Source: Cryobacterium sinapicolor
Lineage (GTDB): Bacteria; Actinomycetota; Actinomycetes; Actinomycetales; Microbacteriaceae
Length of the DNA: 64,000 nt
Assembly (NCBI RefSeq): GCF_004403465.1
Contig: NZ_SOGQ01000055.1
Coordinates: forward strand, 1 to 64,000
Reading direction: 5' to 3'
Below are positions 35,263 to 43,638 of this stretch, in pieces (within the stretch, counting starts at the first letter, position 1; the number at the start of each line of letters is the position of its first letter). The translations under genes were made by a program, and so were the position numbers. The notes beneath the pieces are model-generated. The model was given only the letters and a program-made list of their open reading frames with translations. It had not been told where the DNA came from and made no database searches.

Positions 35263-38043
35263 ATGACCGTGCATCGGGTACCGGCTCAGATCGGGCTGCC
35301 GGGAACTGAACAGTCATCGGTAGCCCTGCCACCAGTAGCCCTGCCGCCCGTGCCGCCGGTGACACCGCCGGCAGTCCTACCGGTGCTCATCGCGGACGTC
35401 CCGGCTCCCTCGGCCATGGAGTTGGAGAGGCCCCGGCTCCACGATGCACTTCATCGTCTCAGTGATGGCGAGGTGCGTGCCGGCGAGGTGCGGGCCGGTG
35501 AGGTTCGTGCCGGTGAGGTTCGTGCGAGTGAGGTGCGCTGCGTCGGACTGTGGGCCGCCGCGGGCTCCGGCAAGACGACCCTGCTGGCCGCCTGGGCACG
35601 CCGCCTCCAGCGTGCGGGGGAACCGGTCACCTGGGTGCGCGCGCCGATGTCGGGGCAGGTCCGTCCCGCTGATGTCTGGCGGCAGGTCGGGGAGGTCAGG
35701 CAGGTCGGGGAGGGTGCGCTCGCCTCGGGGGTGTCAGGCGACGGGGTGACCAGGTACGTGTTCATCGACGAGCTGGACCGCGCCGAGGCGGATCGGCCGG
35801 GACTGCTGGGCGAGCTGGTCAGGTCGGCGCCAGGCGGCATCCGTCTCGTGGTCGCGGGGCGCACGTCGCCGGGCGTGGGGGTGACGCGACTGCGTGCCGC
35901 AGGCGCGCTGGTCGACGTGCCGCCGGCCGACCTCGCGTTCGATCGGACGGAGCTGACGGCGCTCGCCGCCAGGCAGCGTGTCCTCCTGACGGAAGAGGAG
36001 ACGACGATCCTGCTGCAGCGCACCGCTGGTTGGGTGACCGGTCTCGCGCTGATCCTGCCGTTCCTGCGGGGGAGCGATGATCCCGCGCGGCTGGTGCGGG
36101 ACTTCGACGGTGACCATCCCGCGGTGTCCGGTTTCCTCCGGTCGGAGGTCATCGCCGGTTGGGCTGACGGGGACGAGACCACGCTGCTCCGCGCGGCCGT
36201 CACGGCCGTCATCCCGGTCGACCTGGCCGTCGCGGTGACGAAACGAGCGGATGCCGGGGCGGTGCTGGATCGGCTGGCCGGGCCGGGCGCCCTGATCGTC
36301 AGGGAGAGCCGTGTCGAAACCGCGGGGTATCGCATCCACCCGGTCCTGCTGGCGCACCTGCAGGCCGAGGCGTGGCGACGGGACGCCGTGGCTGCGGCTG
36401 CTGCGCACGAGACCGCGGCCCGGTGGTTCGAGCGTCGTTCCGACGGAACTGACGCGCTCGAGCAGGCGCTCGCAGCCCGGTCGCCCGGCCTTGTCGACGA
36501 GATGCTCGACACTGTCGGTGTCGACCTCGTACTCCGGGGAACACCTGACCTGGTGCTCCGGGCCCTGGCCGAGCCGGCCGCGCTCGCCGAGAACTCTGGT
36601 TCACCCGTGGCGGCAACCCTGAGGCTGCTCCTGGACGCTCCGTACTTTCCCGATCGGGGGCGGGCGGGCCACCTGCTGGCGGGACTCACGGCGCCACTTC
36701 CCACCGGCGCCGGCACGGACGCCCGGGCTGTCGTGATCGAGGCGCTCACCGCCTTCTCCGCCGTCACGTCCGACGAGATCCGGAACGGCCTAGCCGGGCT
36801 CCTCGCCGCCCGCAACGCTCCAGGGCGTCGGGCAGACCTCGGCGTCGACCTGCTGGCTGCCACCGCGGAGGCTTGGTGCCGCGCCGGACTGGGCGAGGCG
36901 GCGCAGGCCGAAGCGGGACTGCGAATGGTGACTGTGGCCGCGCGGAATGCGGGCTACACGTGGCTGTTCCTGCTCGCCGGCGACCTCGCCGCCACGGCCG
37001 CTGCCCGCCGCGGAGACTGGGCCCGTGCCGGCCTCATCGACGATCAGCTGGCCCTGGCGACGGATGCCCAAGCGCATCCCGCATCGGGTGCCGGGACATC
37101 CGTGCCGGGGGTGCCGGTCGACCGCGCCGCGGCCCGCGCGTGGGTGGCTCTGCAAATCCGACGGTACGAACGCTGCGAGCCGATCGATCCGAGCGTGCTG
37201 GAGCGGCTGGTCAGGGCCGACCCGATGGTGGCCGATTCCGGGCTGACCGTGCCTGCCCAGGCCCTGCTCGCCCTGTCGGCGCTGGCGGCTGACCCGAGGC
37301 CGCGATCGGAGCTCGAGAGTCTGAACCGGCTGCTGCGCGAGAACGCCGTCGCGCAACCGCGTGTGCTGAGCCTCTGCTGCATTCCCTGGTTCGATCTGAC
37401 CGGTGCTCTGGACGGGAGGACGGAGGCCCGGCGGGTCACACACCTGGTGGAGGCCGTATTGGGCGCGGACTCGCTGGAGGTTGTGCTGCTTCGCTCGATC
37501 GCCTACCCGCCGGCCCGGGGCCGCCACGGAGCCGGAGGTGCTCTGGAAGCCGCCGCGACATTGGCCAGCCGGTGCTGGCGTGGGTCGACGCTGGTGAGCG
37601 CGTGGATCGTGCTGGCCGGCATCGCCGAGGAGAACGCTCGACCTGCCGAGGCGGATGCCCGGCTGGTGCGGGCGCTGCGTCTGGCCGAGCAGCTGCGCGT
37701 CGAGAGGGTATTTCTGGCCGCGGGCGGGCTCGGGGTGGCGCTGCTCGTCGCACGGATCGGCCGGTTGGGGGACCTGGACGGGTTCGCGAGCCGGATTCTG
37801 ACTCTGGCGGGGCGGTCGCCGGGGGAGACCCGCCCGGCTCAGGCCCCGGTCGCCCAGCTGACCGAGCGGGAGCGGGAACTGCTGCGCGAGCTGCCCTTCC
37901 ACCAGTCCGTGGCGGACATCGCCCGCAAGCACAATGTCAGCCCGAATACCGTCAAAACGCACCTGCGCAACATCTATCAGAAGCTGGACGCCACCGACCG
38001 GGCCCGTGCCGTGGTCATCGCGCACGAGCGCGGCCTGCTCTGA
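35263..38043 (+). CDS. LuxR family transcriptional regulator with P-loop ATPase (LAL/MalT type)
   Basis: A 926-residue STAND-type regulator. An N-terminal Pro/Val-rich stretch and a five-unit GEVRA repeat (69-93) lead to a P-loop NTPase: Walker A AAAGSGKTTLL at 98-108 and Walker B YVFIDELDRA near 170. A long helical middle of TPR-like type follows, and the last 65 residues form a LuxR helix-turn-helix (LTERERELLRELPFHQSVAD, then HNVSPNTVKTHLRNIYQKL). MalT-like proteins switch on target genes when ATP and a signal bind. The start is ATG 35263 after GGAGGA. The signal is unknown; the flotillin downstream is a possible target. Confidence 0.88.
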   Translation: MTVHRVPAQIGLPGTEQSSVALPPVALPPVPPVTPPAVLPVLIADVPAPSAMELERPRLHDALHRLSDGEVRAGEVRAGEVRAGEVRASEVRCVGLWAAAGSGKTTLLAAWARRLQRAGEPVTWVRAPMSGQVRPADVWRQVGEVRQVGEGALASGVSGDGVTRYVFIDELDRAEADRPGLLGELVRSAPGGIRLVVAGRTSPGVGVTRLRAAGALVDVPPADLAFDRTELTALAARQRVLLTEEETTILLQRTAGWVTGLALILPFLRGSDDPARLVRDFDGDHPAVSGFLRSEVIAGWADGDETTLLRAAVTAVIPVDLAVAVTKRADAGAVLDRLAGPGALIVRESRVETAGYRIHPVLLAHLQAEAWRRDAVAAAAAHETAARWFERRSDGTDALEQALAARSPGLVDEMLDTVGVDLVLRGTPDLVLRALAEPAALAENSGSPVAATLRLLLDAPYFPDRGRAGHLLAGLTAPLPTGAGTDARAVVIEALTAFSAVTSDEIRNGLAGLLAARNAPGRRADLGVDLLAATAEAWCRAGLGEAAQAEAGLRMVTVAARNAGYTWLFLLAGDLAATAAARRGDWARAGLIDDQLALATDAQAHPASGAGTSVPGVPVDRAAARAWVALQIRRYERCEPIDPSVLERLVRADPMVADSGLTVPAQALLALSALAADPRPRSELESLNRLLRENAVAQPRVLSLCCIPWFDLTGALDGRTEARRVTHLVEAVLGADSLEVVLLRSIAYPPARGRHGAGGALEAAATLASRCWRGSTLVSAWIVLAGIAEENARPAEADARLVRALRLAEQLRVERVFLAAGGLGVALLVARIGRLGDLDGFASRILTLAGRSPGETRPAQAPVAQLTERERELLRELPFHQSVADIARKHNVSPNTVKTHLRNIYQKLDATDRARAVVIAHERGLL
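35467..35541 (+). repeat. five 15-bp tandem repeats in the LuxR-family gene
   Basis: Five 15-bp units encode Gly-Glu-Val-Arg-Ala four times and a variant once, in front of the Walker A motif. All repeats are in frame, so copy number can change without breaking the gene. Confidence 0.85.
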
Positions 38044-38175
38044 CCGGCACCCCCCGAAAGGGAATGGTTCCGCCGCACCCGGACCAGTAGGCTTCGAGGG
38101 TCTCGTGCCCGCGCGCGCTGCGCGGTGAGCCAGGCCACGCGCATGATCTTCGTGCCGGCGGAACGGAAGGACCCC

Positions 38176-39621
38176 ATGTTCGAATTCCTGCTCAGCCCCA
38201 TTCCCGGCCTCATCGCCCTGGGTATCGTCGTCTTCCTGATCGGCCTGATCTACGCCAAGACCGTGTACAAGAACGCGGGGCCGGACGAGGCTCTGGTGAT
38301 CACCGGCAAGAAGTCGAAGAAGACCATCGTCGACGGCGCAACGATGGAGGAATCCGGGCAGCGCGTCGTGCACGGCCAGGGCGTGTTCATCACCCCGTTC
38401 TTCCAGAAGGCGTTCAAGATCAGCCTGCGGAGCCGGGCGATCGAGATCACGGCCGTCGCCCAAGACCAGAACGGCGTCACCCTCACCGTGGAAGCCGTCG
38501 CCATCGTGAAGGTCGGCGACGACCCGGCGGCCATCCGTGCCGCCGCGCAGCGGTTCCTCGGCCAGGACAAGAACATCGACGGTTTCGCTCAGGAGGTGCT
38601 GTCCGGTTCGCTGCGGTCCTCGATCGGTGGCACCAACGTGATGACCATCATCCAGAAGCGCGACGAGCTGGGCTCCTCCGTGCTGGCGACCGCCCGTGAG
38701 TCTCTGGCCAACCAGGGTGTCGACGTGGACTCCTTCGAGATCAAGGGCATCACCGACGAGAACGACTACATTCGCGACCTCGGCCGCGCCGAGCAGGCCA
38801 AGGTGCGCCGCCAGGCCGAGGTGGCCGAGCACCAGGCCAACCGGGAGGCCCAGGAGGCCGCCATCCTGGCCGAACAGGCCATCGCGGAGGCCCAGAACAC
38901 GCTCGCACTGCGGAAGGCCGCGCTGCAGCTGGACACCGACAAGGCCGCCGCCGAAGCCGCCGCGGCCAAGCCACTGGCCGAGGCCAAGGCGCAGCAGGCC
39001 ATCGTGCAGGAGCAGGAGCTCACCGCCCAGCGGCGAGCGTCGCTCCGCAAGGCCGAGTTGGAGTCCGAGGTCAACGCGATCGCCGACGCCGACGCGTACC
39101 GCATCCGGGTGACCGCCATAGCGGCCGCCGAGGCCGCCGTGGCTGGAGCGAACGCCGACCGTGACAGCCGGATCGCGAACGCAGAGGCTCTCCGTGCGGA
39201 GGGTCAGGCCGAGGCCGACGCCATCCTGGCCCGCGGTACCGCGGAGGCGACCGCCACACGGCTGTCGGCCGAGGCCGTCGCCGAGCAGAGCGAGGCGCTG
39301 ATCCAGCTGCGCATGGTGGAGATGCTGCCCGAGATCGCCCGCGAGTTGGCCGCCCCGATGTCGAACATCGACAACCTGACGGTGATCTCCACGGATGGAG
39401 CCAGCCAGCTGACCAAGAACGTCGCCTCCGGTTTCACCGAGGTCGACGGGGTGCTCAAGTCGACCATGGGCCTCGGCATCCGGGAATTGCTCGGCAACCT
39501 CGTCGGCGGCGTCGCCGCCGGTGCCGCCGCGGCCACGACCGTCAAGCCGCAGGCGTCGCTCACGACCGCCCAGCAGGCCGACGTCGACCACGCCCTGGCC
39601 GCACCGGCCGTGGAGGCCTAG
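38176..39621 (+). CDS. flotillin family protein (band 7 domain)
   Basis: A 481-residue membrane scaffold protein. One N-terminal hydrophobic segment (PIPGLIALGIVVFLIGLIYA, residues about 8-27) is followed by an SPFH/band 7 domain (VHGQGVFITPFFQKAFKISL), then a long Ala/Glu/Arg-rich coiled coil from about residue 210 to 390 (AEVAEHQANREAQEAAILAE is typical) and a C-terminal part with a Gly/Ala-rich end. Flotillins organise lipid domains. ATG 38176 has GGAAGG 5 nt upstream. It follows the LuxR-type regulator by 132 nt and ends 8 nt before a palindromic repeat. Confidence 0.9.
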   Translation: MFEFLLSPIPGLIALGIVVFLIGLIYAKTVYKNAGPDEALVITGKKSKKTIVDGATMEESGQRVVHGQGVFITPFFQKAFKISLRSRAIEITAVAQDQNGVTLTVEAVAIVKVGDDPAAIRAAAQRFLGQDKNIDGFAQEVLSGSLRSSIGGTNVMTIIQKRDELGSSVLATARESLANQGVDVDSFEIKGITDENDYIRDLGRAEQAKVRRQAEVAEHQANREAQEAAILAEQAIAEAQNTLALRKAALQLDTDKAAAEAAAAKPLAEAKAQQAIVQEQELTAQRRASLRKAELESEVNAIADADAYRIRVTAIAAAEAAVAGANADRDSRIANAEALRAEGQAEADAILARGTAEATATRLSAEAVAEQSEALIQLRMVEMLPEIARELAAPMSNIDNLTVISTDGASQLTKNVASGFTEVDGVLKSTMGLGIRELLGNLVGGVAAGAAAATTVKPQASLTTAQQADVDHALAAPAVEA

Positions 39622-39629
39622 CGCGGCCC

Positions 39630-39716
39630 GAACGAATTCGACGGAGATTTTGCCCGGATCGGCCTCAAACTGACCGTAAAACCGCTTTCAGACCAAAATC
39701 TCCGTCGAATTGGTTC
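39630..39716. repeat. 87-bp palindromic repeat, copy B
   Basis: Starts 8 nt after the flotillin stop. The arms 39630-39652 and 39694-39716 pair at 22 of 23 positions. It is the same element as copy A (22803-22889) in the opposite orientation, told by the C/G difference at base 5 of each arm. It lies between the flotillin and DUF2071 genes, both rightward. Confidence 0.85.
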
Positions 39717-39874
39717 GACGCCGGCTGCTCGTTCGACGCCAAATATGGTGTCTGGCCGAGTGGAATCGAAGGGATCAGCACGGCCGTGACATGGTCGCGG
39801 TGCGAGTAGCGTTGAGGTTGACGGAGTGCCGCGGATCGGCCTGAACCTGTCCGTGAACAAGGGGAGATTTTCAG

Positions 39875-40606
39875 ATGACGGATGCCGCGATGGACCCGAT
39901 CTCGGCGGTTGCGCCCCGGCTCGGCGGGCGGGCGTCCTCGAGCCAGCGTTGGTCGAATCTGATGTTCGTGCACTGGCGTGTGGAAGCCGCCCTCGTCGCG
40001 CCGCTGCTGCCGGAGGGCCTCGTGCCCGACGAAATCGACGGGACCAGCTGGGTCGGGTTGATCCCGTTCGTGCTTGACCGGGCCACCGTCTTCGGTAGCC
40101 CGCCCATCCCCTACTTCGGTTCTTTCGTCGAGGTGAACGTGCGCCTGTACGCGGTGGACGCGAATGGGCACCGCGGTGTGGTGTTCGTGTCGCTGGAGGC
40201 CTCCCGCCTCGCCGCCGTGCTGGCCGCCCGGGCGCTGTTCTCGATCCCGTACATGTGGTCCCGCACCCGTCTCGAGGTTGCGACGGGGGACTACCGGTAC
40301 ACGTCACGCCGCCACCTGGCCGCCGGAGCGCACACCGACATCGTGGTGCGGCCGACCACCCGCCCGGTCGTCGGTGACCCGCTCGCCGACTTCCTGACCG
40401 CGCGATGGGCGCTGTTCACGCGCACACGAGGTCGCACGGTGCACCTGCGCAACCATCACGAGCCGTGGGAGCTCTTCCAGGCCGAGCTGGTCAGTCTCGA
40501 CGACACCCTGCTCGCAATGGCGGGGTTTCCCGGGCTGGCCGGACGCGCGCCGGAATCGGTGCTCTACTCGCCCGGCGTCACCACCTGGTTCGGCGCTGCC
40601 GGCTGA
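39875..40606 (+). CDS. DUF2071 domain-containing protein (YqjF-like)
   Basis: A 243-residue protein of the DUF2071 family, related to YqjF. It has the family blocks QRWSNLMFVHWRVEAALVAP, LPEGLVPDEIDGTSWVGLIP, PYFGSFVEVNVRLYAVD and GVVFVSLEASRLAAVLAAR near the middle. The fold is related to acetoacetate decarboxylase, but activity is unknown. ATG 39875 is preceded by GGGGAG at about 8 nt. The gene is isolated between the repeat copy B and the decayed DUF222 gene, and no operon partner is apparent. Confidence 0.85.
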   Translation: MTDAAMDPISAVAPRLGGRASSSQRWSNLMFVHWRVEAALVAPLLPEGLVPDEIDGTSWVGLIPFVLDRATVFGSPPIPYFGSFVEVNVRLYAVDANGHRGVVFVSLEASRLAAVLAARALFSIPYMWSRTRLEVATGDYRYTSRRHLAAGAHTDIVVRPTTRPVVGDPLADFLTARWALFTRTRGRTVHLRNHHEPWELFQAELVSLDDTLLAMAGFPGLAGRAPESVLYSPGVTTWFGAAG

Positions 40607-40734
40607 GTCTCGCCGGGGTCGGCGAGGCAGGGTCTTTTCCTCCACAATGTGATCCTGATCGGGTTCTCCACAGGCTGTTCCGGGGCGAGCGGATGCCGCC
40701 TCGAATGTCGGTGGGTGACCGTAACGCGTGTGTC

Positions 40735-41331
40735 ATGAAGCCCTCATTCATTGAAGAACACGAGGCCCTCGGGGAGCAGTTCGAGGCGATCGCGGAGGCC
40801 CATCGGGCCATCGCTGCGGCGTTCGCGAGGCGGGCGGAGTTGGTCGAGGCGGCTCGCCGGTTCGGGAAGTCCCCGCGGCCCGGCTTCCCGGTTCCGCTGG
40901 GATGCCGCCGAGGTCGCGGGGCGGGAGTTTGTCAGTGAACTCGCGTGCACGATCCGGATTCCGCGGCGCACGGCGGAGAACCTGATCGCGGAGAGCCGGG
41001 CCCTGGCCGAGGAACTCCCCGCGACCCGCGCCCCTGCAGGCTGGGGAGATCAGTTGCGTTCCTGAGCGAACCGGCCACGGTCATCCACTCGGCGACGACC
41101 GCATCGTCGACCACAGCGGCGCCCGTGCCGGCGTCCCAACCACCACCGACAGGGCCCGCGCCAGAAACCGGGACGGAGGCCGTGCCAGAAACCGGGACGG
41201 AGGCCGTGCCAGAAACCGAGACCTCGCCAATCTGTGACGCCCGGAGGGTAGGCCCGGCCATGAACGGCTGGGCTTCACCGCTTCCCACCTGGGCTTCAAA
41301 TATGCGGTACCCGCGATCCCCTGACGCCTGA
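40735..41331 (+). pseudogene. decayed DUF222 / HNH endonuclease gene (13E12 repeat family)
   Basis: Three frames carry pieces of one family. From ATG 40735 the first frame gives LGEQFEAIAEAHRAIAAAFARR and ends at 40938. The second frame continues from about 40890 to 41065 with RWDAAEVAGREFVSELACTI and RTAENLIAESRALAEELPATR, which is the DUF222 core. The third frame (to 41331) has a proline-rich linker with 24-bp repeats and RRVGPAMNGWASPLP, similar to the end of these proteins. The HNH active site was not seen. A full gene has about 450 residues, so it has suffered at least two frameshifts and a central deletion. Such genes are multi-copy in actinobacteria. Confidence 0.75.
41161..41223 (+). 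repeat. 24-bp tandem repeats in the DUF222 remnant
   Basis: Two identical 24-bp units (41161-41184 and 41185-41208) and a partial third to 41223 encode repeated Glu-Thr-Gly-Thr-Glu-Ala-Val-Pro. They lie in the linker part of the decayed DUF222 gene. Confidence 0.8.
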
Positions 41332-41337
41332 CCCGGT

Positions 41338-42063
41338 TCAGGCGGCGCCGACAAAGGCGAGCAGGCCGAGCAACCGTGCGGCGATCCCTGCGCACGTGAT
41401 CGTCGCGGCGAAGAACACGGCCACCCAGACCACGCCCGGGACGTGGGTCAGACGGGCCAGCTGATCAGCGTCGGAGGCGGTGCCGCGGGTCCGCGACCGG
41501 GAGCGCTGCAACTCGACCACGGTGCGCACGGCCCCGAGCAGCAGAAACGCCGTGATCAGCAGGGCGAAGACACTCTGCACCGGGGGACTACCGAACCAGG
41601 TGATGCCGAAGACGAGGCCGGCGGTGACGAGCACGGACCAGAGCCCGAACCAGTTGCGGATCTGCACCAGAAGCAACGCCAGGGCCGCCAGCAGCAGCCA
41701 CAGCAGGCCGATGTCGTAGCCGAGACTGAGCATCCATGCGGCGCCGAGCCCCAGCAGAGCCGGCGCCGTGTACCCGGCCAGCAGGGTCAAAACCATGCCG
41801 GGGCCGCGCGGGCGCCCGCTGCTCACCGTCAGCCCGGAGGTGTCGGAATGCAGACGGATGCCGCCCAACCGGCGGCCGCTCACTGTCGCCACCACCGCAT
41901 GGCCACCCTCGTGCGCGATCGTGATGACGTGGCGGCTGACCCGCCACACGGCCGGAACCAGCACGAGCAGGGCGGCGGCGGCGATGGTCAGCCAGGCCGT
42001 GACCGCGGGCAACGGTTCGTTGCGGGCGGACAGCTGCCCCCACAGTTCGACCAGCCCATCCAT
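41338..42063 (-). CDS. M50 family membrane metallopeptidase
   Basis: A 241-residue integral membrane protein with about six helices. The zinc motif HEGGHA is at residue 51 within ITIAHEGGHAVVATVSGRR, followed by HSDTSGLTVSSGRP, which fits the M50B-like group (DUF3267-type peptidases). The second metal ligand should be further on; I see no clear NPDG motif, so activity is likely but not proven. ATG 42063 is used. It is convergent with the DUF222 remnant and divergent from the csbD-like gene, with 77 nt between them. Confidence 0.8.
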   Translation of the reverse strand: MDGLVELWGQLSARNEPLPAVTAWLTIAAAALLVLVPAVWRVSRHVITIAHEGGHAVVATVSGRRLGGIRLHSDTSGLTVSSGRPRGPGMVLTLLAGYTAPALLGLGAAWMLSLGYDIGLLWLLLAALALLLVQIRNWFGLWSVLVTAGLVFGITWFGSPPVQSVFALLITAFLLLGAVRTVVELQRSRSRTRGTASDADQLARLTHVPGVVWVAVFFAATITCAGIAARLLGLLAFVGAA

Positions 42064-42140
42064 GGTTTTCAGCCTAGATGACCTCGACAGAGAGTCTTAT
42101 GCTGGCCGCAGACACTGGATACGAGTGAAGGGACGATCCC

Positions 42141-42314
42141 ATGGGTGCTTCGGACAAGATCAAGAATGCTGCCGAGGAGGCCGCCGGCAAGGCCAAGGAA
42201 GCCGCTGGCAAGCTGACAGACAACGAGCGCTTGGAGGCTGAAGGCAAAGCCGATCAGACCAAGGCGAACCTCAAGCAGGCCGGTGAGAACGTGAAGGATG
42301 CCATCGCGGACTGA
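42141..42314 (+). CDS. CsbD family protein
   Basis: A 57-residue hydrophilic, Ala/Lys/Glu-rich protein of the CsbD stress family: MGASDKIKNAAEEAAGKAKE, then KLTDNERLEAEGKADQ and KQAGENVKDAIAD. Such proteins are induced in general stress, and a DNA- or membrane-protective role has been proposed but not shown. ATG 42141 has GAAGGGA about 7 nt upstream. A small membrane protein follows 73 nt later, and the two are probably one short transcript ending at the hairpin at 42586. Confidence 0.85.
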   Translation: MGASDKIKNAAEEAAGKAKEAAGKLTDNERLEAEGKADQTKANLKQAGENVKDAIAD

Positions 42315-42387
42315 TCGACCCAACTCCAGCGACTGACTATCAACAACAACCCATCGAACCGTGAACCATTGAAAGGCAGGGAGAATC

Positions 42388-42549
42388 ATGAATGTCCTCC
42401 TCATCGTCATCGCGATCATCGCCGTCGCTCTTCTCCTCACCGGAGGATTCGTCGAGTCGCTCAACTTCCTGATCTGGGTCGGCATAGTGCTCGTCGTCAT
42501 CGCCGTGATCGTCTGGTTGGTCCGGGTGATTTCGGGCAAGCGGACCTAG
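42388..42549 (+). CDS. small hydrophobic membrane protein
   Basis: A 53-residue protein with two membrane helices: VLLIVIAIIAVALLLTGGFV and LNFLIWVGIVLVVIAVIVWL, followed by a short basic end (RVISGKRT). ATG 42388 has AGGCAGGGAG about 6 nt upstream. Similar small hydrophobic proteins often sit beside csbD-like genes in actinobacteria. Its function is unknown; a stress-linked membrane role is inferred from the neighbour only. Confidence 0.8.
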   Translation: MNVLLIVIAIIAVALLLTGGFVESLNFLIWVGIVLVVIAVIVWLVRVISGKRT

Positions 42550-42585
42550 CCGGGCACCAGTCATCCACCTCACCGAGAAAAAGAG

Positions 42586-42612
42586 AAAGCCCCGGAAGTC
42601 CGGGGCTTTTTC
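42586..42612 (+). terminator. terminator after the csbD-like pair
   Basis: AAAGCCCCGG (42586-42595) and CCGGGGCTTT (42600-42609) form a perfect 10-bp stem with a 4-nt loop and a following T-run (TTTC). It lies just before the tRNA-Val gene on the opposite strand. Confidence 0.9.
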
Positions 42613-42617
42613 TACTG

Positions 42618-42690
42618 TGGGCGATACCGGACTCGAACCGATGACCTCTTCCGTGTGAAGGAAGCGCGCTACCAACTGCGCCAATCGCCC
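42618..42690 (-). tRNA. tRNA-Val (CAC)
   Basis: A 73-nt tRNA on the minus strand. The acceptor stem GGGCGAT pairs with ATCGCCC, the anticodon loop TTCACAC has the anticodon CAC (codon GTG), and the T arm has GGTTCGAGTCC. CCA is not encoded. It shares its acceptor stem and much of its sequence with the Val (GAC) genes nearby. Confidence 0.95.
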
Positions 42691-42786
42691 CTGTGGCCGA
42701 AGCGTCAACCACGAGTTCTGATACTAGCCCACGAGCGGGTGCGTGGCGCACCTCGGGACCACCACAACACGCCGGGGCGGCCCGGT

Positions 42787-42816
42787 TTGAATATGCACCG
42801 GACTATCGGCTAGAGT
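42787..42816 (+). promoter_or_regulatory. promoter of the first tRNA cassette
   Basis: TTGAAT at 42787-42792 and TAGAGT at 42811-42816 with an 18-nt spacer, 29 nt before tRNA-Gly. The -10 is repeated in front of the second cassette at 43290-43295, where no -35 is evident. Confidence 0.55.
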
Positions 42817-42845
42817 CTTCCAAGCGCGCAGAAATGCGAGCAGTT

Positions 42846-42917
42846 GCGGATGTGGCGCAGTGGTAGCGCATCACCTTGCCAAGGTGAGGGTCGCGAGTTC
42901 GAATCTCGTCATCCGCT
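42846..42917 (+). tRNA. tRNA-Gly (GCC), copy 1
   Basis: A 72-nt tRNA. The acceptor GCGGATG pairs with CATCCGC, the anticodon loop TTGCCAA gives GCC (codon GGC), and the T loop is TTCGAAT. CCA is not encoded. It is identical to copy 2. Confidence 0.95.
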
Positions 42918-42966
42918 CGAATGGAATCGGCCGACAGGTCGGTTCTTTTTGATACGAATCCCAAGT

Positions 42967-43040
42967 GGTGGGTTGGCCGAGAGGCGAGGCAACGGCCTGC
43001 AAAGCCGTGTACACGGGTTCGAATCCCGTATCCACCTCCA
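42967..43040 (+). tRNA. tRNA-Cys (GCA), copy 1
   Basis: The acceptor GGTGGGT pairs with ATCCACC; the anticodon loop CTGCAAA gives GCA. The body ends at 43037 and CCA is encoded at 43038-43040, unlike the Gly and Val genes. The anticodon stem is ACGGC with GCCGT. Confidence 0.95.
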
Positions 43041-43066
43041 CTCCCGGAAAGCAATTTCCAGGAATT

Positions 43067-43138
43067 GGGCGATTGGCGCAGCGGTAGCGCGCTTCCCTGA
43101 CACGGAAGAGGTCACTGGTTCGATCCCAGTATCGCCCA
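43067..43138 (+). tRNA. tRNA-Val (GAC), copy 1
   Basis: A 72-nt tRNA. The acceptor GGGCGAT pairs with ATCGCCC; the anticodon loop CTGACAC gives GAC (codon GTC). CCA is not encoded. It is identical to copy 2. Confidence 0.95.
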
Positions 43139-43162
43139 CAGAATTTGTGCGAAACAAACAAT

Positions 43163-43186
43163 CCCCCGGTGACTCGGGGGTTTTTT
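43163..43186 (+). terminator. terminator of the first tRNA cassette
   Basis: CCCCCG (43163-43168) and CGGGGG (43175-43180) are followed by six T. The flanking A-rich and T-rich parts extend the stem. Confidence 0.85.
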
Positions 43187-43324
43187 GTTTGCCCGCAGGG
43201 AGCCGAGAATCCCGGTGAAATCGGCCCGTCCTCGGGGGCGCACCGTGCGGAATCGTGGGGAAGGTGCGGCGGGCTCGGCCGGAATCGGCTAGAGTCTTTC
43301 AAGTCAGCTGAAACGCCGACAAAT

Positions 43325-43396
43325 GCGGATGTGGCGCAGTGGTAGCGCATCACCTTGCCAAGGTGAGGGTCGCGAGTTCGAATCTCGTCATCCGCT
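43325..43396 (+). tRNA. tRNA-Gly (GCC), copy 2
   Basis: Identical in sequence to copy 1, 479 bp downstream. Anticodon GCC, no encoded CCA. Confidence 0.95.
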
Positions 43397-43445
43397 CGAA
43401 TTGGGTCGGCCGAAAGGCCGATTCTTTTTGGTACGAATCCCAAGT

Positions 43446-43519
43446 GGTGGGTTGGCCGAGAGGCGAGGCAGCGGCCTGCAAAGCCGTATACACGGGTTCG
43501 AATCCCGTATCCACCTCCA
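43446..43519 (+). tRNA. tRNA-Cys (GCA), copy 2
   Basis: Differs from copy 1 at two positions flanking the anticodon stem: the first pair of the anticodon stem becomes G-U (A to G), and G becomes A just after the stem. CCA is encoded at 43517-43519. Confidence 0.95.
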
Positions 43520-43545
43520 CTTCTGAAAAGCGATTCTCAGGAAAT

Positions 43546-43617
43546 GGGCGATTGGCGCAGCGGTAGCGCGCTTCCCTGACACGGAAGAGGTCACTGGTTC
43601 GATCCCAGTATCGCCCA
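43546..43617 (+). tRNA. tRNA-Val (GAC), copy 2
   Basis: Identical in sequence to copy 1. Anticodon GAC, no encoded CCA. Confidence 0.95.
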
Positions 43618-43638
43618 CACAGTTCGTGCGAGACAGAC

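Noticed and set aside
42846-43617. Regularly spaced repeats that could suggest a CRISPR array
   Set aside because: The repeated units are tRNA genes with acceptor, anticodon and T-arm pairing, and only two copies exist.
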